This document shows, piece after piece, positions 7,566-15,478 of a stretch of DNA of 21,105 nucleotides; position 1 is the stretch's first letter, and every line of letters starts with the position of its first letter. The stretch is taken from positions 1-21,105 of the forward strand of contig CANCBK010000026.1 in assembly GCA_947374315.1 (NCBI GenBank), given 5' to 3'. The position numbers were made by a program, and so were the translations under genes. The stretch is from Burkholderiaceae bacterium (GTDB taxonomy: Bacteria > Pseudomonadota > Gammaproteobacteria > Burkholderiales > Burkholderiaceae). The notes under the pieces were generated by a model. That model saw only the letters and a list, made by a program, of their open reading frames with translations, was not told the DNA's origin and ran no database searches.

Positions 7566-8548
7566 GTTCTATTTCCCTGACTTTTTTCCATTCGAATCAG
7601 CATTATTTTTGCTAAAGCTAAAACAACGAATGTAATAAAGAATAGCGCTAACCCTAATGCAAATAATGAGGAGAAATGCAGACCAACCTCCGCCTCACCA
7701 AATTGATTGGCCAAGGTAGAAGCAATTGAACTGCCAGGAGCAAATAAAGATGGTGAAATTCTGCTGGCATTACCGATCACAAATGTCACAGCCATTGTTT
7801 CGCCCAGCGCCCTTCCTAGGCCCAGCATCACGCCACCGATAACGCCGGTCTTGGTATAAGGCAATACTATATTGCTAACCACTTCCCAGGTAGTACAGCC
7901 AATACCATAGGCCGACTCCTTCAACACGGGAGGTACGACTTCGAATACATCACGCATAACTGATGCAATAAAGGGCAATATCATCATTGCCAGGATTAAA
8001 CCTGCGCACAGCATGCCAATGCCATTTGTTGGACCCGAAAACAAAATGCCTAAAAAGGGAATTTTTCCTAAAGTCGCCTGAAGCGCAGGCTCGACATAGT
8101 CGCCAAAAATAGGCGCAAATATGAAAAGACCAAACATGCCATAGATAATGGATGGGACGGCAGCCAACAACTCAATCGCAGTGCCTAATGGGCGCTTTAA
8201 ATAAGAGGGGCAGATTTCAGTCAAGAATACCGCAATACCAAAACTCAGCGGAACCGCAATAACTAGCGCAATAACTGAGGAAAGCAAGGTTCCATAAATC
8301 GCGATAAGACCACCAAACTTACCATTAACAATATCCCACTCATTGTCAAAGAAAAATCCCACGCCAAACTCTTCTAATGCGGGTGCGGCATTAATAAATA
8401 AAGAGGCAATGATTCCCAGCAGGGCAACGAGGACCAATAAAGAGAAAAATTGCGTAACAGCGTGAAATAAGAAATCTTGGGTACGCTGTTTCCGGGCAGT
8501 CCTGATCGCCTTAGCACTTGACATATTCAGAGAGGCCGAAGAATCCAT
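7562..8548 (-). CDS. pstC: phosphate ABC transporter permease PstC
   Basis: Second membrane channel subunit of the Pst transporter. A basic cytoplasmic N-terminus (about 1-28) precedes hydrophobic segments at roughly 30-53, 78-110, 122-148, 178-198, 235-258 and 293-318. The coupling loop carries [19 protein letters not shown] (210-228). [16 protein letters not shown] (245-260) is characteristic of PstC. Length 328 residues, within the family range. The gene starts at ATG 8548, 69 bases after the pstS stop, and that gap holds a terminator-like hairpin; it overlaps pstA by 4 bases at its end. Confidence 0.97.
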   Translation of the reverse strand: MDSSASLNMSSAKAIRTARKQRTQDFLFHAVTQFFSLLVLVALLGIIASLFINAAPALEEFGVGFFFDNEWDIVNGKFGGLIAIYGTLLSSVIALVIAVPLSFGIAVFLTEICPSYLKRPLGTAIELLAAVPSIIYGMFGLFIFAPIFGDYVEPALQATLGKIPFLGILFSGPTNGIGMLCAGLILAMMILPFIASVMRDVFEVVPPVLKESAYGIGCTTWEVVSNIVLPYTKTGVIGGVMLGLGRALGETMAVTFVIGNASRISPSLFAPGSSIASTLANQFGEAEVGLHFSSLFALGLALFFITFVVLALAKIMLIRMEKSQGNRT

Positions 8549-8572
8549 ATTTTCTTTACAAGATATTAAGGG

Positions 8573-8599
8573 AAAAAGGCCCCAAGTCTTTTGGGGCCT
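8573..8599 (-). terminator. attenuating terminator between pstS and pstC
   Basis: A perfect 9-bp inverted repeat, AGGCCCCAA (8577-8585) and TTGGGGCCT (8591-8599) with a 5-base loop, lies 18 bases after the pstS stop. In the pstS direction the stem runs into five T residues and then CCC. This is an intrinsic-terminator shape with a short T-tract. It would let most transcripts stop after pstS while a fraction continues into pstCAB-phoU-phoBR, which suits a binding protein needed in excess over its transporter. Confidence 0.75.
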
Positions 8600-8617
8600 A
8601 CTTTATAAGACTTGGAA

Positions 8618-9640
8618 TTACTTTAGTTTAACTTGTGACCAAACACTTTTACGAATGAAATCGGTAGTTTTATCAGGCATTGCTACGTAATCTAAGTCTG
8701 CAGCCATTTTCTTGCCATCCTTGAAACCAAAATCAAAGAACTTTAATACTTCTGCGGCATTAGCCTTGTTCTCGGGATTTTTGTAGATCACAATAAATGT
8801 TGCGCCAGTAATCGGCCAAGCAGCGGCACCAGGAGCATTCGTGATAAACGTATTCATGCCTGGAAATTTCGACCAATCAGTTCCAGCTGAGGCAGCGGCA
8901 AACGAAGCGGCTGTAGGCTCAACAAACTTGTCTTCAGAGTTTTTCATCTGCGTGTAGCTCATATTGTTCTTCTTGGCATATGCATACTCAACATAACCGA
9001 TCGAGTTCTTAATACGAGTCACGTTTGCCGAAACACCTTCATTGCCCTTGCCGCTAACAGTAGAAGCTGCCGGCCATTTAACTGCAGCGCCAAAACCTAC
9101 CGCGTCTTTCCAACTCTTATTTACCTTAGAGAGGTAGTTTGTGAAGATTGCTGTTGTACCCGAACCATCGGCACGCGTGACTACGGTAATGTCGCCAGCA
9201 GGAATATGGAGACCTGGATTCAACAAAGCAATGCGCTTATCGCTCCAGTTGGTAAGCGTGCCTTGGAAAATATCTGACAATACGTCGCTGGATAATTTCA
9301 ATTGACCCGGCTTGATGCCATCAATATTTACAACCGGTACAACACCACCAATAATGGCTGGAAATTGAACCATGCCACCAGCTTCTAAATCTTCAAAACT
9401 TAAAGGGGCATCCGTTGCACCGAAGTCGACTGTTTTTGCTTTGATTTGCTTAATGCCACCACCAGATCCAATGGATTGGTAGTTCAAGCTATTGCCAGTT
9501 TTTACTTTGTAAGCCTCAGCCCATTTAGCTAAAACTGGATAAATAAATGAAGAGCCAGCGCCAGTCATTTCAGCGGCAAAAGCAACGGGGGCAATTGAAA
9601 TTGCGCTAATTACCAACGCTTTTTTCAAGAAAGATTTCAT
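8618..9640 (-). CDS. pstS: phosphate-binding protein PstS
   Basis: Periplasmic phosphate-binding protein that delivers phosphate to PstCA. The first 22 residues form a Sec signal peptide: basic MKSFLKK, a hydrophobic core, and a likely cut after AFA before AEMTGAG. Phosphate-contact segments are GAGSSFIYP (27-35), SIGSGGG (56-62), DFGATDAPL (72-80) and TRADGSGTT (155-163). I start the gene at ATG 9640 because GAGGA sits 9 bases upstream and the signal peptide then begins normally; the in-frame extension to 9688 would run into the promoter. The 340-residue precursor length is typical. First gene of the pst-pho operon, preceded by a Pho box promoter. Confidence 0.97.
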   Translation of the reverse strand: MKSFLKKALVISAISIAPVAFAAEMTGAGSSFIYPVLAKWAEAYKVKTGNSLNYQSIGSGGGIKQIKAKTVDFGATDAPLSFEDLEAGGMVQFPAIIGGVVPVVNIDGIKPGQLKLSSDVLSDIFQGTLTNWSDKRIALLNPGLHIPAGDITVVTRADGSGTTAIFTNYLSKVNKSWKDAVGFGAAVKWPAASTVSGKGNEGVSANVTRIKNSIGYVEYAYAKKNNMSYTQMKNSEDKFVEPTAASFAAASAGTDWSKFPGMNTFITNAPGAAAWPITGATFIVIYKNPENKANAAEVLKFFDFGFKDGKKMAADLDYVAMPDKTTDFIRKSVWSQVKLK

Positions 9641-9684
9641 GTGGATCGATCCTCGTATAAATAACGCAACATTGCGATATCTGA

Positions 9685-9718
9685 ACAATACGATCTGAGT
9701 GTGACCCTTTTATGACAA
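9685..9718 (-). promoter_or_regulatory. Pho box promoter of pstS
   Basis: Read on the minus strand, 9718-9701 is TTGTCATAAAAGGGTCAC, a close match to the PhoB consensus of two TGTCAT/TGTCAC-like 7-mers separated by 4 bases. Ten bases further on is TATTGT (9690-9685), a plausible -10 hexamer. That spacing is the one used at PhoB-activated promoters, where the Pho box replaces the -35 element. Transcription would then start about 35-40 bases before the pstS ATG. It implies that pstSCAB-phoU-phoBR is induced by phosphate starvation and that phoBR autoactivate. Confidence 0.85.
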
Positions 9719-9730
9719 TTGTCATAAAAG
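9707..9730. repeat. perfect 24-bp palindrome overlapping the pstS Pho box
   Basis: The half-sequence CTTTTATGACAA (9707-9718) is followed immediately by its exact reverse complement (9719-9730), so TGTCATAAAAG occurs on both strands around a central AATT. The left half overlaps the Pho box. No T-run follows, so a DNA-level operator is more likely than a terminator. Confidence 0.85.
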
Positions 9731-9755
9731 AAATTAATTCAATAAAATCAGTTAG

Positions 9756-11099
9756 TTATGCGGTCGGAACCAATTCAGCAATACTGGTAGCGGAGCTCAA
9801 TGCGATATCGCCATCTTGAGCCTCAACCATGACGCGTAAGACGGGTTCCGTGCCTGAGGCACGGATCAGCACCCTACCGGTACCATTCAGCTTACTCTCA
9901 ACCTGATCAATCTTCGATTTAAGGGTGTCATCTGACTTCCAGTCATAGCCCGCTTTAAATTTAATATTGAGCAGCACCTGAGGAAAAATTTTTACTGAGT
10001 CCAGCAGTTGAGCTAAGCTCTTTTTGGTTTGACTCATGGCTGCGAGCACCTGTAATGCGGCAATCGTGCCATCACCGGTGGAATGCCGGTCCAAGCACAG
10101 TAAATGTCCGGAACCTTCGCCACCGATCAACCAACCTTTTTGCTTGAGTAACTCCAGGACATATCGATCACCTACATTAGCGCGTTCAAATCCAATGCCC
10201 AAACCTTTAATCGCATTTTCTACCGCAAGGTTAGTCATCAAGGTGCCAACGACACCACCCAATATTTGGCCACGCTCAATGCGATCCTTGGCGAGAACAT
10301 ATAGCAGCTCATCGCCATTAAATAGTCTCCCAGTAGCATCGACCATTTGCAAGCGATCAGCATCACCATCCAGTGCAATACCTATATCGGCACCCACTTC
10401 TTTTACTTTGGCAATCAGCGCTTCGGGTGCGGTGGCGCCACAGCCATCATTAATATTGCGACCATCAGGATGGACGCCAATAGAAATCACTTCTGCACCC
10501 AGCTCATGGAATACATGTGGAGCGGTATGGTATGCGGCGCCGTTAGCGCAATCCACCACCAACTTCAGACCTTTCAGGTTTAGCACCCCTGGAAAGGTCG
10601 ACTTACAAAACTCAATATAACGACTAGCGGCATCATCCAGACGAAATGCCTTGCCCAACTCTTTTGAACTGACACACCCAATGGGATTTTGGAGTTCGGC
10701 CTCGATAGCCAGCTCAAACTCGTCGCTTAGCTTGCCACCTTCATCAGAAAAGAATTTAATGCCATTATCTTGATAAGCATTATGGGAGGCGGAGATGACC
10801 ACCCCAGCAGATAAACGCAATGCCTTAGTAAGGTAAGCAACGCCAGGGGTTGGCATTGGCCCGCACAGCATGACATCTACGCCAGCAGCGGCAAAGCCAG
10901 CCTCTAATGCAGCTTCCAAGAGGTAGCCTGATACACGCGTATCTTTTCCAATCAATACTTTGCAACGCTCTCCAAGTTTGGCATTGCGGTTAAGTACCTT
11001 ACCCGCGGCATAACCAAGGCGCGTGATGAACTCCGGAACAATCGGAAATTGCCCCACTTCGCCGCGGATGCCGTCAGTGCCAAAGTATTGTTTTTTCAT
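9756..11099 (-). CDS. glmM: phosphoglucosamine mutase GlmM
   Basis: Converts glucosamine-6-phosphate to glucosamine-1-phosphate for UDP-GlcNAc, peptidoglycan and lipopolysaccharide synthesis. It begins with the typical YFGTDGIRG (5-13). The active-site loop [17 protein letters not shown] (101-117) has the phospho-serine at Ser105. The metal-binding loop is DGDADR (244-249), the sugar-binding loop GGEGSGH (326-332), and the phosphate-binding loop RASGTEP (413-419). The 447-residue length matches the family. ATG 11099 lies 28 bases after folP, a common pairing, and has no visible Shine-Dalgarno sequence. The gene ends 38 bases before the palindrome at the pstS promoter. Confidence 0.97.
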   Translation of the reverse strand: MKKQYFGTDGIRGEVGQFPIVPEFITRLGYAAGKVLNRNAKLGERCKVLIGKDTRVSGYLLEAALEAGFAAAGVDVMLCGPMPTPGVAYLTKALRLSAGVVISASHNAYQDNGIKFFSDEGGKLSDEFELAIEAELQNPIGCVSSKELGKAFRLDDAASRYIEFCKSTFPGVLNLKGLKLVVDCANGAAYHTAPHVFHELGAEVISIGVHPDGRNINDGCGATAPEALIAKVKEVGADIGIALDGDADRLQMVDATGRLFNGDELLYVLAKDRIERGQILGGVVGTLMTNLAVENAIKGLGIGFERANVGDRYVLELLKQKGWLIGGEGSGHLLCLDRHSTGDGTIAALQVLAAMSQTKKSLAQLLDSVKIFPQVLLNIKFKAGYDWKSDDTLKSKIDQVESKLNGTGRVLIRASGTEPVLRVMVEAQDGDIALSSATSIAELVPTA

Positions 11100-11106
11100 A
11101 GAGGTA

Positions 11107-11112
11107 ATTATA
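11107..11112 (-). promoter_or_regulatory. possible -10 box just before glmM
   Basis: A perfect TATAAT on the minus strand is separated from the glmM ATG by exactly 7 bases, so a start at or next to the A of ATG would give a leaderless message. The -35 side is weak: TTGAAA at 11131-11126 is only 13 bases away. Low confidence as a working promoter. Confidence 0.3.
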
Positions 11113-11127
11113 AAACTTGTGGGCTTT

Positions 11128-11997
11128 TCAACCTTGAATCGCTTCCCAGAGCTTCAGCGCATCCACCGTCTCTTGAACATCATGGACGCGGATAATTCGG
11201 GCACCCCGGTCAGCAGCCAGAATAGCCGCGGCAATGCTTGGGGCGACCCGCTCATTGGTATCTCGCCCGGTAACCTTACCAAGCATTGATTTACGAGAAA
11301 TTCCCGCCAAAACGGGATAACCCAATTGCGAGAATCGATCAAAATCAGCCAACATCTTCAGGTTATGCTCCAGACTCTTACCAAAGCCAAACCCAGGATC
11401 GACAGCAATGCGGCTTTGCGCCACACCCATGTTTTGCAACAACTGAGCACGCTCTCGGAGAAAGTCTTTAACCTCTGCGACTACATCCAGATAGCCAGGA
11501 TCAAATTGCATGGTTTGGGGATCGCGCTGCATATGCATTAAGACAATGCCGCACTGTTTTTCTGGATTTACATCACCCTCAAGAATGGCGTCTACCGCAC
11601 CTTCCTGACGCAATGCCCAAATATCATTGACACAGTCTACGCCGGCCTGAAGCGCTTGCCGCATTGTCTCGGCTTTATAGGTATCGATCGATAGTGCTAC
11701 ACCACAATCCTTCAGCACTGCGATTACCGGAAGGACGCGATCCAACTCTTCTTGAAGGGAAACAGGTTCGGCGCCTGGGCGAGTAGATTCACCACCGATA
11801 TCAATGATGTCAACACCGTTGGCAATCATGCGCTCCGCTTGAGCAATCGCATCACTCGCAGTGCGAAACCGTCCGCCATCAGAAAACGAATCCGGGGTGG
11901 CATTCAGAATGCCCATCACCAATGGGCGTTGACGTTTACTAAAGTCAAAAAGAAAACGCCCGCAACACCATGTTGCGGGCAGATTTTTATTAGTCAC
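11128..11997 (-). CDS. folP: dihydropteroate synthase FolP
   Basis: Joins p-aminobenzoate to the pterin diphosphate in folate synthesis; the target of sulfonamides. Visible motifs are the pterin/diphosphate loop [11 protein letters not shown] (32-42), [10 protein letters not shown] (66-75), SIDTYKAE (103-110), DPGFGFGK (200-207), GISRKS (232-237) and RVHDV (270-274). The 289-residue length is normal. GTG 11997 is the chosen start because CGRFLFDF (12-19) resembles the N-terminal strand of relatives. No ATG occurs before Met28, and no good ribosome binding site is visible. An intrinsic-terminator-like hairpin lies within codons 6-14, 23-60 bases after the ftsH stop, so expression from the ftsH transcript may be attenuated. 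A shorter product beginning near codons 26-28 cannot be ruled out. Confidence 0.95.
   Translation of the reverse strand: MTNKNLPATWCCGRFLFDFSKRQRPLVMGILNATPDSFSDGGRFRTASDAIAQAERMIANGVDIIDIGGESTRPGAEPVSLQEELDRVLPVIAVLKDCGVALSIDTYKAETMRQALQAGVDCVNDIWALRQEGAVDAILEGDVNPEKQCGIVLMHMQRDPQTMQFDPGYLDVVAEVKDFLRERAQLLQNMGVAQSRIAVDPGFGFGKSLEHNLKMLADFDRFSQLGYPVLAGISRKSMLGKVTGRDTNERVAPSIAAAILAADRGARIIRVHDVQETVDALKLWEAIQG
11946..11980 (-). terminator. terminator hairpin after ftsH, inside the folP 5' end
   Basis: GCCCGCAACA (11958-11967) and TGTTGCGGGC (11971-11980) form a perfect 10-bp GC-rich stem with a 3-base loop. In the ftsH direction it is followed by GTTTTCTTTTTG, a good T-tract. On the plus strand the stem is followed by AGATTTTTATT. 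It starts 40 bases after the ftsH stop but lies within the folP reading frame, so it may act as an attenuator that translating ribosomes on folP would open. Confidence 0.75.
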
Positions 11998-12020
11998 TTA
12001 AAGAGTTGCTAGGGAAATAA

Positions 12021-13898
12021 TTAAACAGTAGCAGGTGCGCTACCAACTGAAGGGTCAGGCGTTCCAGCAGAGTTACCAAACTGGGTTGCGGGTGGTGGCT
12101 TCGGAGCGCGTGGCGGGCGACCTTCCATGATGTCTGTAATCTGCTGAGCATCGATGGTTTCCCATTCAAGCAATGCAGCAACCATGGCCTCAACCTTATC
12201 TCGATTTTGCTCGAGGATGGATCTTGCCAACGCGTACTGACTATCTACCAATGCACGAATCTCCGCATCAACCTTTTGCTGAGTTAACTCAGAAACTGTT
12301 TTAGAGCTCGTGCGGCCGAACATACTTTCCGATTCGGTATCGACATAAACCATCGTACCCAAGCTGTCACTCATACCGTAGCGAGTAACCATATCACGCG
12401 CCATTTTGGTGGCACGCTCAAAGTCATTGGATGCGCCCGTACTCATCGAATGCAAGAAGACCTCTTCAGCAGCACGGCCACCGAATAAAATAGCCAACTC
12501 TTCCATCATGCGGTCTTTATACAAGTTCACGCGATCAAACTCAGGTAACTGCCATGTCACACCCAAAGCCATGCCACGCGGCATGATGGTGACCTTATGT
12601 ACAGGATCCGCCTTAGGCAATACCTTGGCAACCACTGCATGGCCTGACTCGTGATACGCCGTATTACGGCGCTCTTCTTCACGCATCACTGCAGACTTGC
12701 GCTCAGGGCCCATGTAGATCTTGTCTTTGGCGTCCTCAAAATCTTTCATATCGACTGCGCGCTTATTACGGCGTGCCGCGAATAACGCAGACTCATTCAC
12801 TAAGTTTGCCAAATCCGCACCCGAGAATCCAGGGGTACCGCGCGCTAATACCGCAGCATCCACATCTGGATCGATTGGAACTTTACGCATATGCACTTGC
12901 AAGATTTGTTCGCGACCCCGAATATCAGGCAGACCTACGTGTACCTGGCGATCGAAACGACCGGGACGTAACAGTGCGCGATCCAATACATCAGAGCGAT
13001 TAGTTGCAGCAACGACAATTACGCCACTGTTGCTTTCGAAACCATCCATCTCGACCAGCATTTGGTTAAGCGTTTGCTCGCGCTCGTCATTGCCACCACC
13101 CATGCCGGCACCACGATGACGACCAACCGCATCAATCTCATCAATAAAGATAATGCAAGGGGAATTTTTCTTGGCATTCTCAAACATATCGCGCACGCGG
13201 GATGCGCCAACACCGACAAACATCTCAACAAAGTCTGAACCGGAGATAGAGAAGAATGGAACCTTTGCTTCGCCTGCAATCGCACGCGCCAGCAGAGTCT
13301 TGCCAGTACCTGGAGGACCAACTAGCAAGACACCATGCGGTATGCGACCACCGAGTTTCTGAAACTTTTGTGGATCTTTAAGGAAATCGACAATCTCAAA
13401 TACTTCTTCCTTAGCTTCATCGCAACCTGCTACATCAGCAAAAGTTACGGTATTACTGTTCTCATCAATCAAGCGGGCTTTGGATTTGCCGAAGGAGAAG
13501 GCCCCACCCTTTCCGCCACCCTGCATCTGACGCATCATGAAGAACCAGAAACCAATAATTAACAAAGTTGGCCCAAGGTAATACAAAGCGGAAACCAGCA
13601 TGTTTGGCTCATCATCCGCTTTACCGGTTACCTGAACGCCATATTTCATGAGATCGCCAACCATCCAAATATCTCCCGGGGAGATGATGGAATACTTGTT
13701 ACCGTCATTCGGAGTTACTTGCAAGGTGCGACCTTGCACATCTACTCGCTTCACTTTGCCAGCCTTGGCATCATCCATGAATTGAGAATAGGTGACCTGA
13801 GTTTGGTCCTTAGGCTTGTCAAACTGTTTAAAAACAGTAAACAGCACTAGACCCACAATGAGCCACACACCGATTTTTTGCAACATATTGCTGTTCAA
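12021..13898 (-). CDS. ftsH: ATP-dependent zinc metalloprotease FtsH
   Basis: Hexameric inner-membrane AAA+ protease that degrades misassembled membrane proteins and regulatory proteins. Two membrane helices (about 8-24 and 104-122) flank a periplasmic domain. The AAA module has Walker A GPPGTGKT (194-201), Walker B IIFIDEID (249-256), the pore FVG motif (227-229) and the second region of homology [20 protein letters not shown] (298-317). The protease zinc site is HESGH (416-420), with Asp492 as third ligand. The C-terminal 30 residues are proline-rich. The start is TTG 13898: AAAGG lies at good distance and [13 protein letters not shown] parallels the MNNNM-type N-terminus of betaproteobacterial FtsH; ATG 13886 lacks a binding site. 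It follows rlmE, the classic rlmE-ftsH pair. Confidence 0.97.
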   Translation of the reverse strand: MNSNMLQKIGVWLIVGLVLFTVFKQFDKPKDQTQVTYSQFMDDAKAGKVKRVDVQGRTLQVTPNDGNKYSIISPGDIWMVGDLMKYGVQVTGKADDEPNMLVSALYYLGPTLLIIGFWFFMMRQMQGGGKGGAFSFGKSKARLIDENSNTVTFADVAGCDEAKEEVFEIVDFLKDPQKFQKLGGRIPHGVLLVGPPGTGKTLLARAIAGEAKVPFFSISGSDFVEMFVGVGASRVRDMFENAKKNSPCIIFIDEIDAVGRHRGAGMGGGNDEREQTLNQMLVEMDGFESNSGVIVVAATNRSDVLDRALLRPGRFDRQVHVGLPDIRGREQILQVHMRKVPIDPDVDAAVLARGTPGFSGADLANLVNESALFAARRNKRAVDMKDFEDAKDKIYMGPERKSAVMREEERRNTAYHESGHAVVAKVLPKADPVHKVTIMPRGMALGVTWQLPEFDRVNLYKDRMMEELAILFGGRAAEEVFLHSMSTGASNDFERATKMARDMVTRYGMSDSLGTMVYVDTESESMFGRTSSKTVSELTQQKVDAEIRALVDSQYALARSILEQNRDKVEAMVAALLEWETIDAQQITDIMEGRPPRAPKPPPATQFGNSAGTPDPSVGSAPATV

Positions 13899-13911
13899 AA
13901 AGAGACCTTTG

Positions 13912-13925
13912 CCGGATTAATCCGG
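13912..13925. repeat. 14-bp palindrome in the ftsH leader
   Basis: CCGGATTAATCCGG is a perfect palindrome just upstream of the AAAGG ribosome binding site of ftsH. In RNA it could form a 5-bp stem with a TTAA loop next to the binding site; in DNA it could be an operator. Nothing in the sequence decides between these and chance. Confidence 0.5.
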
Positions 13926-14002
13926 GAGTTAAAGCGGATTGCCATACCTAAGTATTTGATTCTACTACTAGGCTTTTTCAAGAGCTGAGACCATCTTTAT
14001 TT

Positions 14003-14027
14003 AATAAACCCCAATTAGCAGGGGGTT
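14003..14027 (-). terminator. weak hairpin at the rlmE stop codon
   Basis: AACCCC (14007-14012) and GGGGTT (14022-14027) form a 6-bp stem overlapping the rlmE stop. In the rlmE direction it is followed by TATTAAATAAA, which is AT-rich but not a T-run. It may be a partial terminator or an RNA-stabilising end; ftsH begins 127 bases after the rlmE stop and could have its own promoter there (a TTGAAA sits in this gap). Confidence 0.3.
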
Positions 14028-14700
14028 ATTTAGATGGCTTGAAGTCTCGACCCAACAGAAAGATTTCCGAGGATTTCGCCCGAGAAGCTTTTGGCTTTCT
14101 AGAAGCCACTGTTTTAAAGACCTTCTTAAATGACTCCACGATTTGACTGTAGCCACTGCCATTGAAGCACTTAATCAGTAGCGCGCCTTCTGGCTTGAGG
14201 TGCTGAATTGAGAAATCCAAGGCGATTTCAGCCAAAAAGGCCATGCGCGCAGCGTCAGCAACACCTACCCCCGAAAGATTGGGCGCCATATCAGACATCA
14301 CCAAGTCCACTTTACCGCCGGCATCAGCGGGCAAAAGGGCCTCAAGGGCTTTTAAACCCTCATCCTCACGAAAGTCTCCCTGTATGAAGGAAACATCTGC
14401 AATGTCCTCCATTGGCAGAATATCGATCGCAATGATGATTCCATCCGGCTTGCCAGACTCTATCTTGGGATTATTTTTACCTAGCTCAGTCAAGCGATTA
14501 CGGGCGTACTGAGACCAACTCCCAGGAGCGCTTCCGAGATCCACAATAGTCATACCTGCTTTAATAAGACGGTCTTGCTCATCGATCTCGCTGAGCTTAT
14601 AGACGGCACGGGCCCGATAACCCTCTTTTTGAGCCATCTTTACATACGGATCATTTAGATGGTCCTGCAACCAACTTTTATTAAATTTATTCTTCGCCAC
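14026..14700 (-). CDS. rlmE: 23S rRNA (uridine-2'-O)-methyltransferase RlmE
   Basis: SAM-dependent enzyme (FtsJ/RrmJ) that methylates U2552 in the A loop of 23S rRNA late in 50S assembly. The SAM loop is [11 protein letters not shown] (54-64). The catalytic K-D-K-E set appears as Lys35 (AVYKL), Asp137 (SDMAPN, 136-141), Lys177 (LLIKCFNG) and Glu212 (SEIFLL). The 224-residue length is slightly longer than E. coli RlmE. The start is GTG 14700, giving [14 protein letters not shown]; upstream sequence is AT-rich with no strong binding site. It leads the rlmE-ftsH unit and is divergent from yhbY, another 50S-related gene, across a 138-base gap. Confidence 0.96.
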   Translation of the reverse strand: MAKNKFNKSWLQDHLNDPYVKMAQKEGYRARAVYKLSEIDEQDRLIKAGMTIVDLGSAPGSWSQYARNRLTELGKNNPKIESGKPDGIIIAIDILPMEDIADVSFIQGDFREDEGLKALEALLPADAGGKVDLVMSDMAPNLSGVGVADAARMAFLAEIALDFSIQHLKPEGALLIKCFNGSGYSQIVESFKKVFKTVASRKPKASRAKSSEIFLLGRDFKPSK

Positions 14701-14755
14701 AACTTACCCACTTTCGGAGTCTATTTTCCTTGTTTATGCCCTCCAAGGCAAAAGG

Positions 14756-14774
14756 AATCGACTTAAATCGACTT
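14756..14774. repeat. tandem direct repeat between rlmE and yhbY
   Basis: AATCGACTT occurs twice (14756-14764 and 14766-14774) with a single A between, giving a 10-base period, about one DNA helix turn. It lies in the 138-base divergent intergenic region, so a protein could bind both copies on the same face. No known operator is recognised. Confidence 0.6.
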
Positions 14775-14825
14775 CATTTCAGCATATATGAGGACATAAG
14801 CCCTGTTTTGCAAGTCCCAATGCTC

Positions 14826-14831
14826 TATCAT
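14826..14831 (+). promoter_or_regulatory. possible -10 box just before yhbY
   Basis: TATCAT lies exactly 7 bases before the yhbY ATG, and no Shine-Dalgarno sequence precedes that ATG. This is the geometry of a leaderless transcript. No good -35 element is visible (CTGTTT at 17-base spacing is poor), so this is tentative. Confidence 0.3.
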
Positions 14832-14838
14832 CAACCCT

Positions 14839-15465
14839 ATGACTGCACTTACTATTACCCCCACACAGCGAAAATCTCTTAAAACCGATGCACATGACCT
14901 CAGCCCAGTCGTCATGATTGGTGGCGATGGCCTGACTCCTGCGGTAATTAAAGAGGCTAAATTAGCCATCTCTCACCACGGCTTAATTAAAGTTCGCGTT
15001 TTTGGTGACGATCGTGATGCCCGTATTGCGATATACGAAGAGCTCTGCGACAAACTGAATGCAGCGCCAGTGCAACACATCGGTAAATTGCTCGTACTCT
15101 GGAAACCAAAAGATGTGGTGGACGATGCCTTATCTAATTTAGGTAGATCTAGCAAGCAAACTAAAAAATCTTTGCAAGCACCTCGTACGAAGCGCCAACC
15201 AAATCGCGTAGTAGCGAAAGACGGCATTCGCACCAGCACCTCTGAGAGATCGGATCGACGGTCTGCCGCCAGCAAATCTCCCTTTGAAAGAGCAGCGGCT
15301 GTAAAAAGCGCCGCACCTAAAAAACGCGTTCTCCGCGCAGATGCTGCTGAATCCAAAATTGGCTGGTCATCACCCGGCTATCGTAAAGCAGCTGCTGCAC
15401 CTGCGCCGATTAAGAAACGCAAGGTCCGCATGAGTAGCACTAAGAAGAAATCATTAGGCTCTTAA
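14839..15465 (+). CDS. YhbY-family (CRM domain) RNA-binding protein with basic tail
   Basis: Likely 50S ribosome assembly factor. Residues 3-91 form a CRM/YhbY domain: TPTQRKSLKTDAHDLSPVV (7-25), the GxxG-type loop GGDGLT (28-33), and the HGLIKVRV strand (47-54), ending at LLVLWKP (84-90). Bacterial YhbY proteins usually stop near 97-110 residues. This one continues to 208 with a low-complexity tail rich in Lys, Arg, Ala and Ser (31 Lys/Arg in residues 101-208), probably disordered and RNA-binding. ATG 14839 agrees with the family N-terminus but lacks a ribosome binding site. The gene is monocistronic: it is divergent from rlmE and ends at a strong terminator. The domain call is firm; the role of the tail is inferred. 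Confidence 0.9.
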   Translation: MTALTITPTQRKSLKTDAHDLSPVVMIGGDGLTPAVIKEAKLAISHHGLIKVRVFGDDRDARIAIYEELCDKLNAAPVQHIGKLLVLWKPKDVVDDALSNLGRSSKQTKKSLQAPRTKRQPNRVVAKDGIRTSTSERSDRRSAASKSPFERAAAVKSAAPKKRVLRADAAESKIGWSSPGYRKAAAAPAPIKKRKVRMSSTKKKSLGS

Positions 15466-15478
15466 GCTGACGAGTTTT

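Noticed and set aside
9641..9688. N-terminal extension of pstS (16 residues)
   Set aside because: It precedes a good signal peptide start with its own GAGGA site and covers the expected transcription start and -10 region of the Pho box promoter.
9707..9730. The 24-bp palindrome as an intrinsic terminator of glmM
   Set aside because: The stem is AT-rich and followed by GGGTCAC rather than a T-run in the glmM direction, so an operator role fits better.
10036..10620. 194-codon open frame on the plus strand within glmM
   Set aside because: It lies fully antisense to well-conserved glmM codons, has serine/proline-rich shadow composition and no start signals.
12721..13119. 132-codon open frame on the plus strand within ftsH
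   Set aside because: Antisense shadow of the conserved AAA domain; no protein family features.
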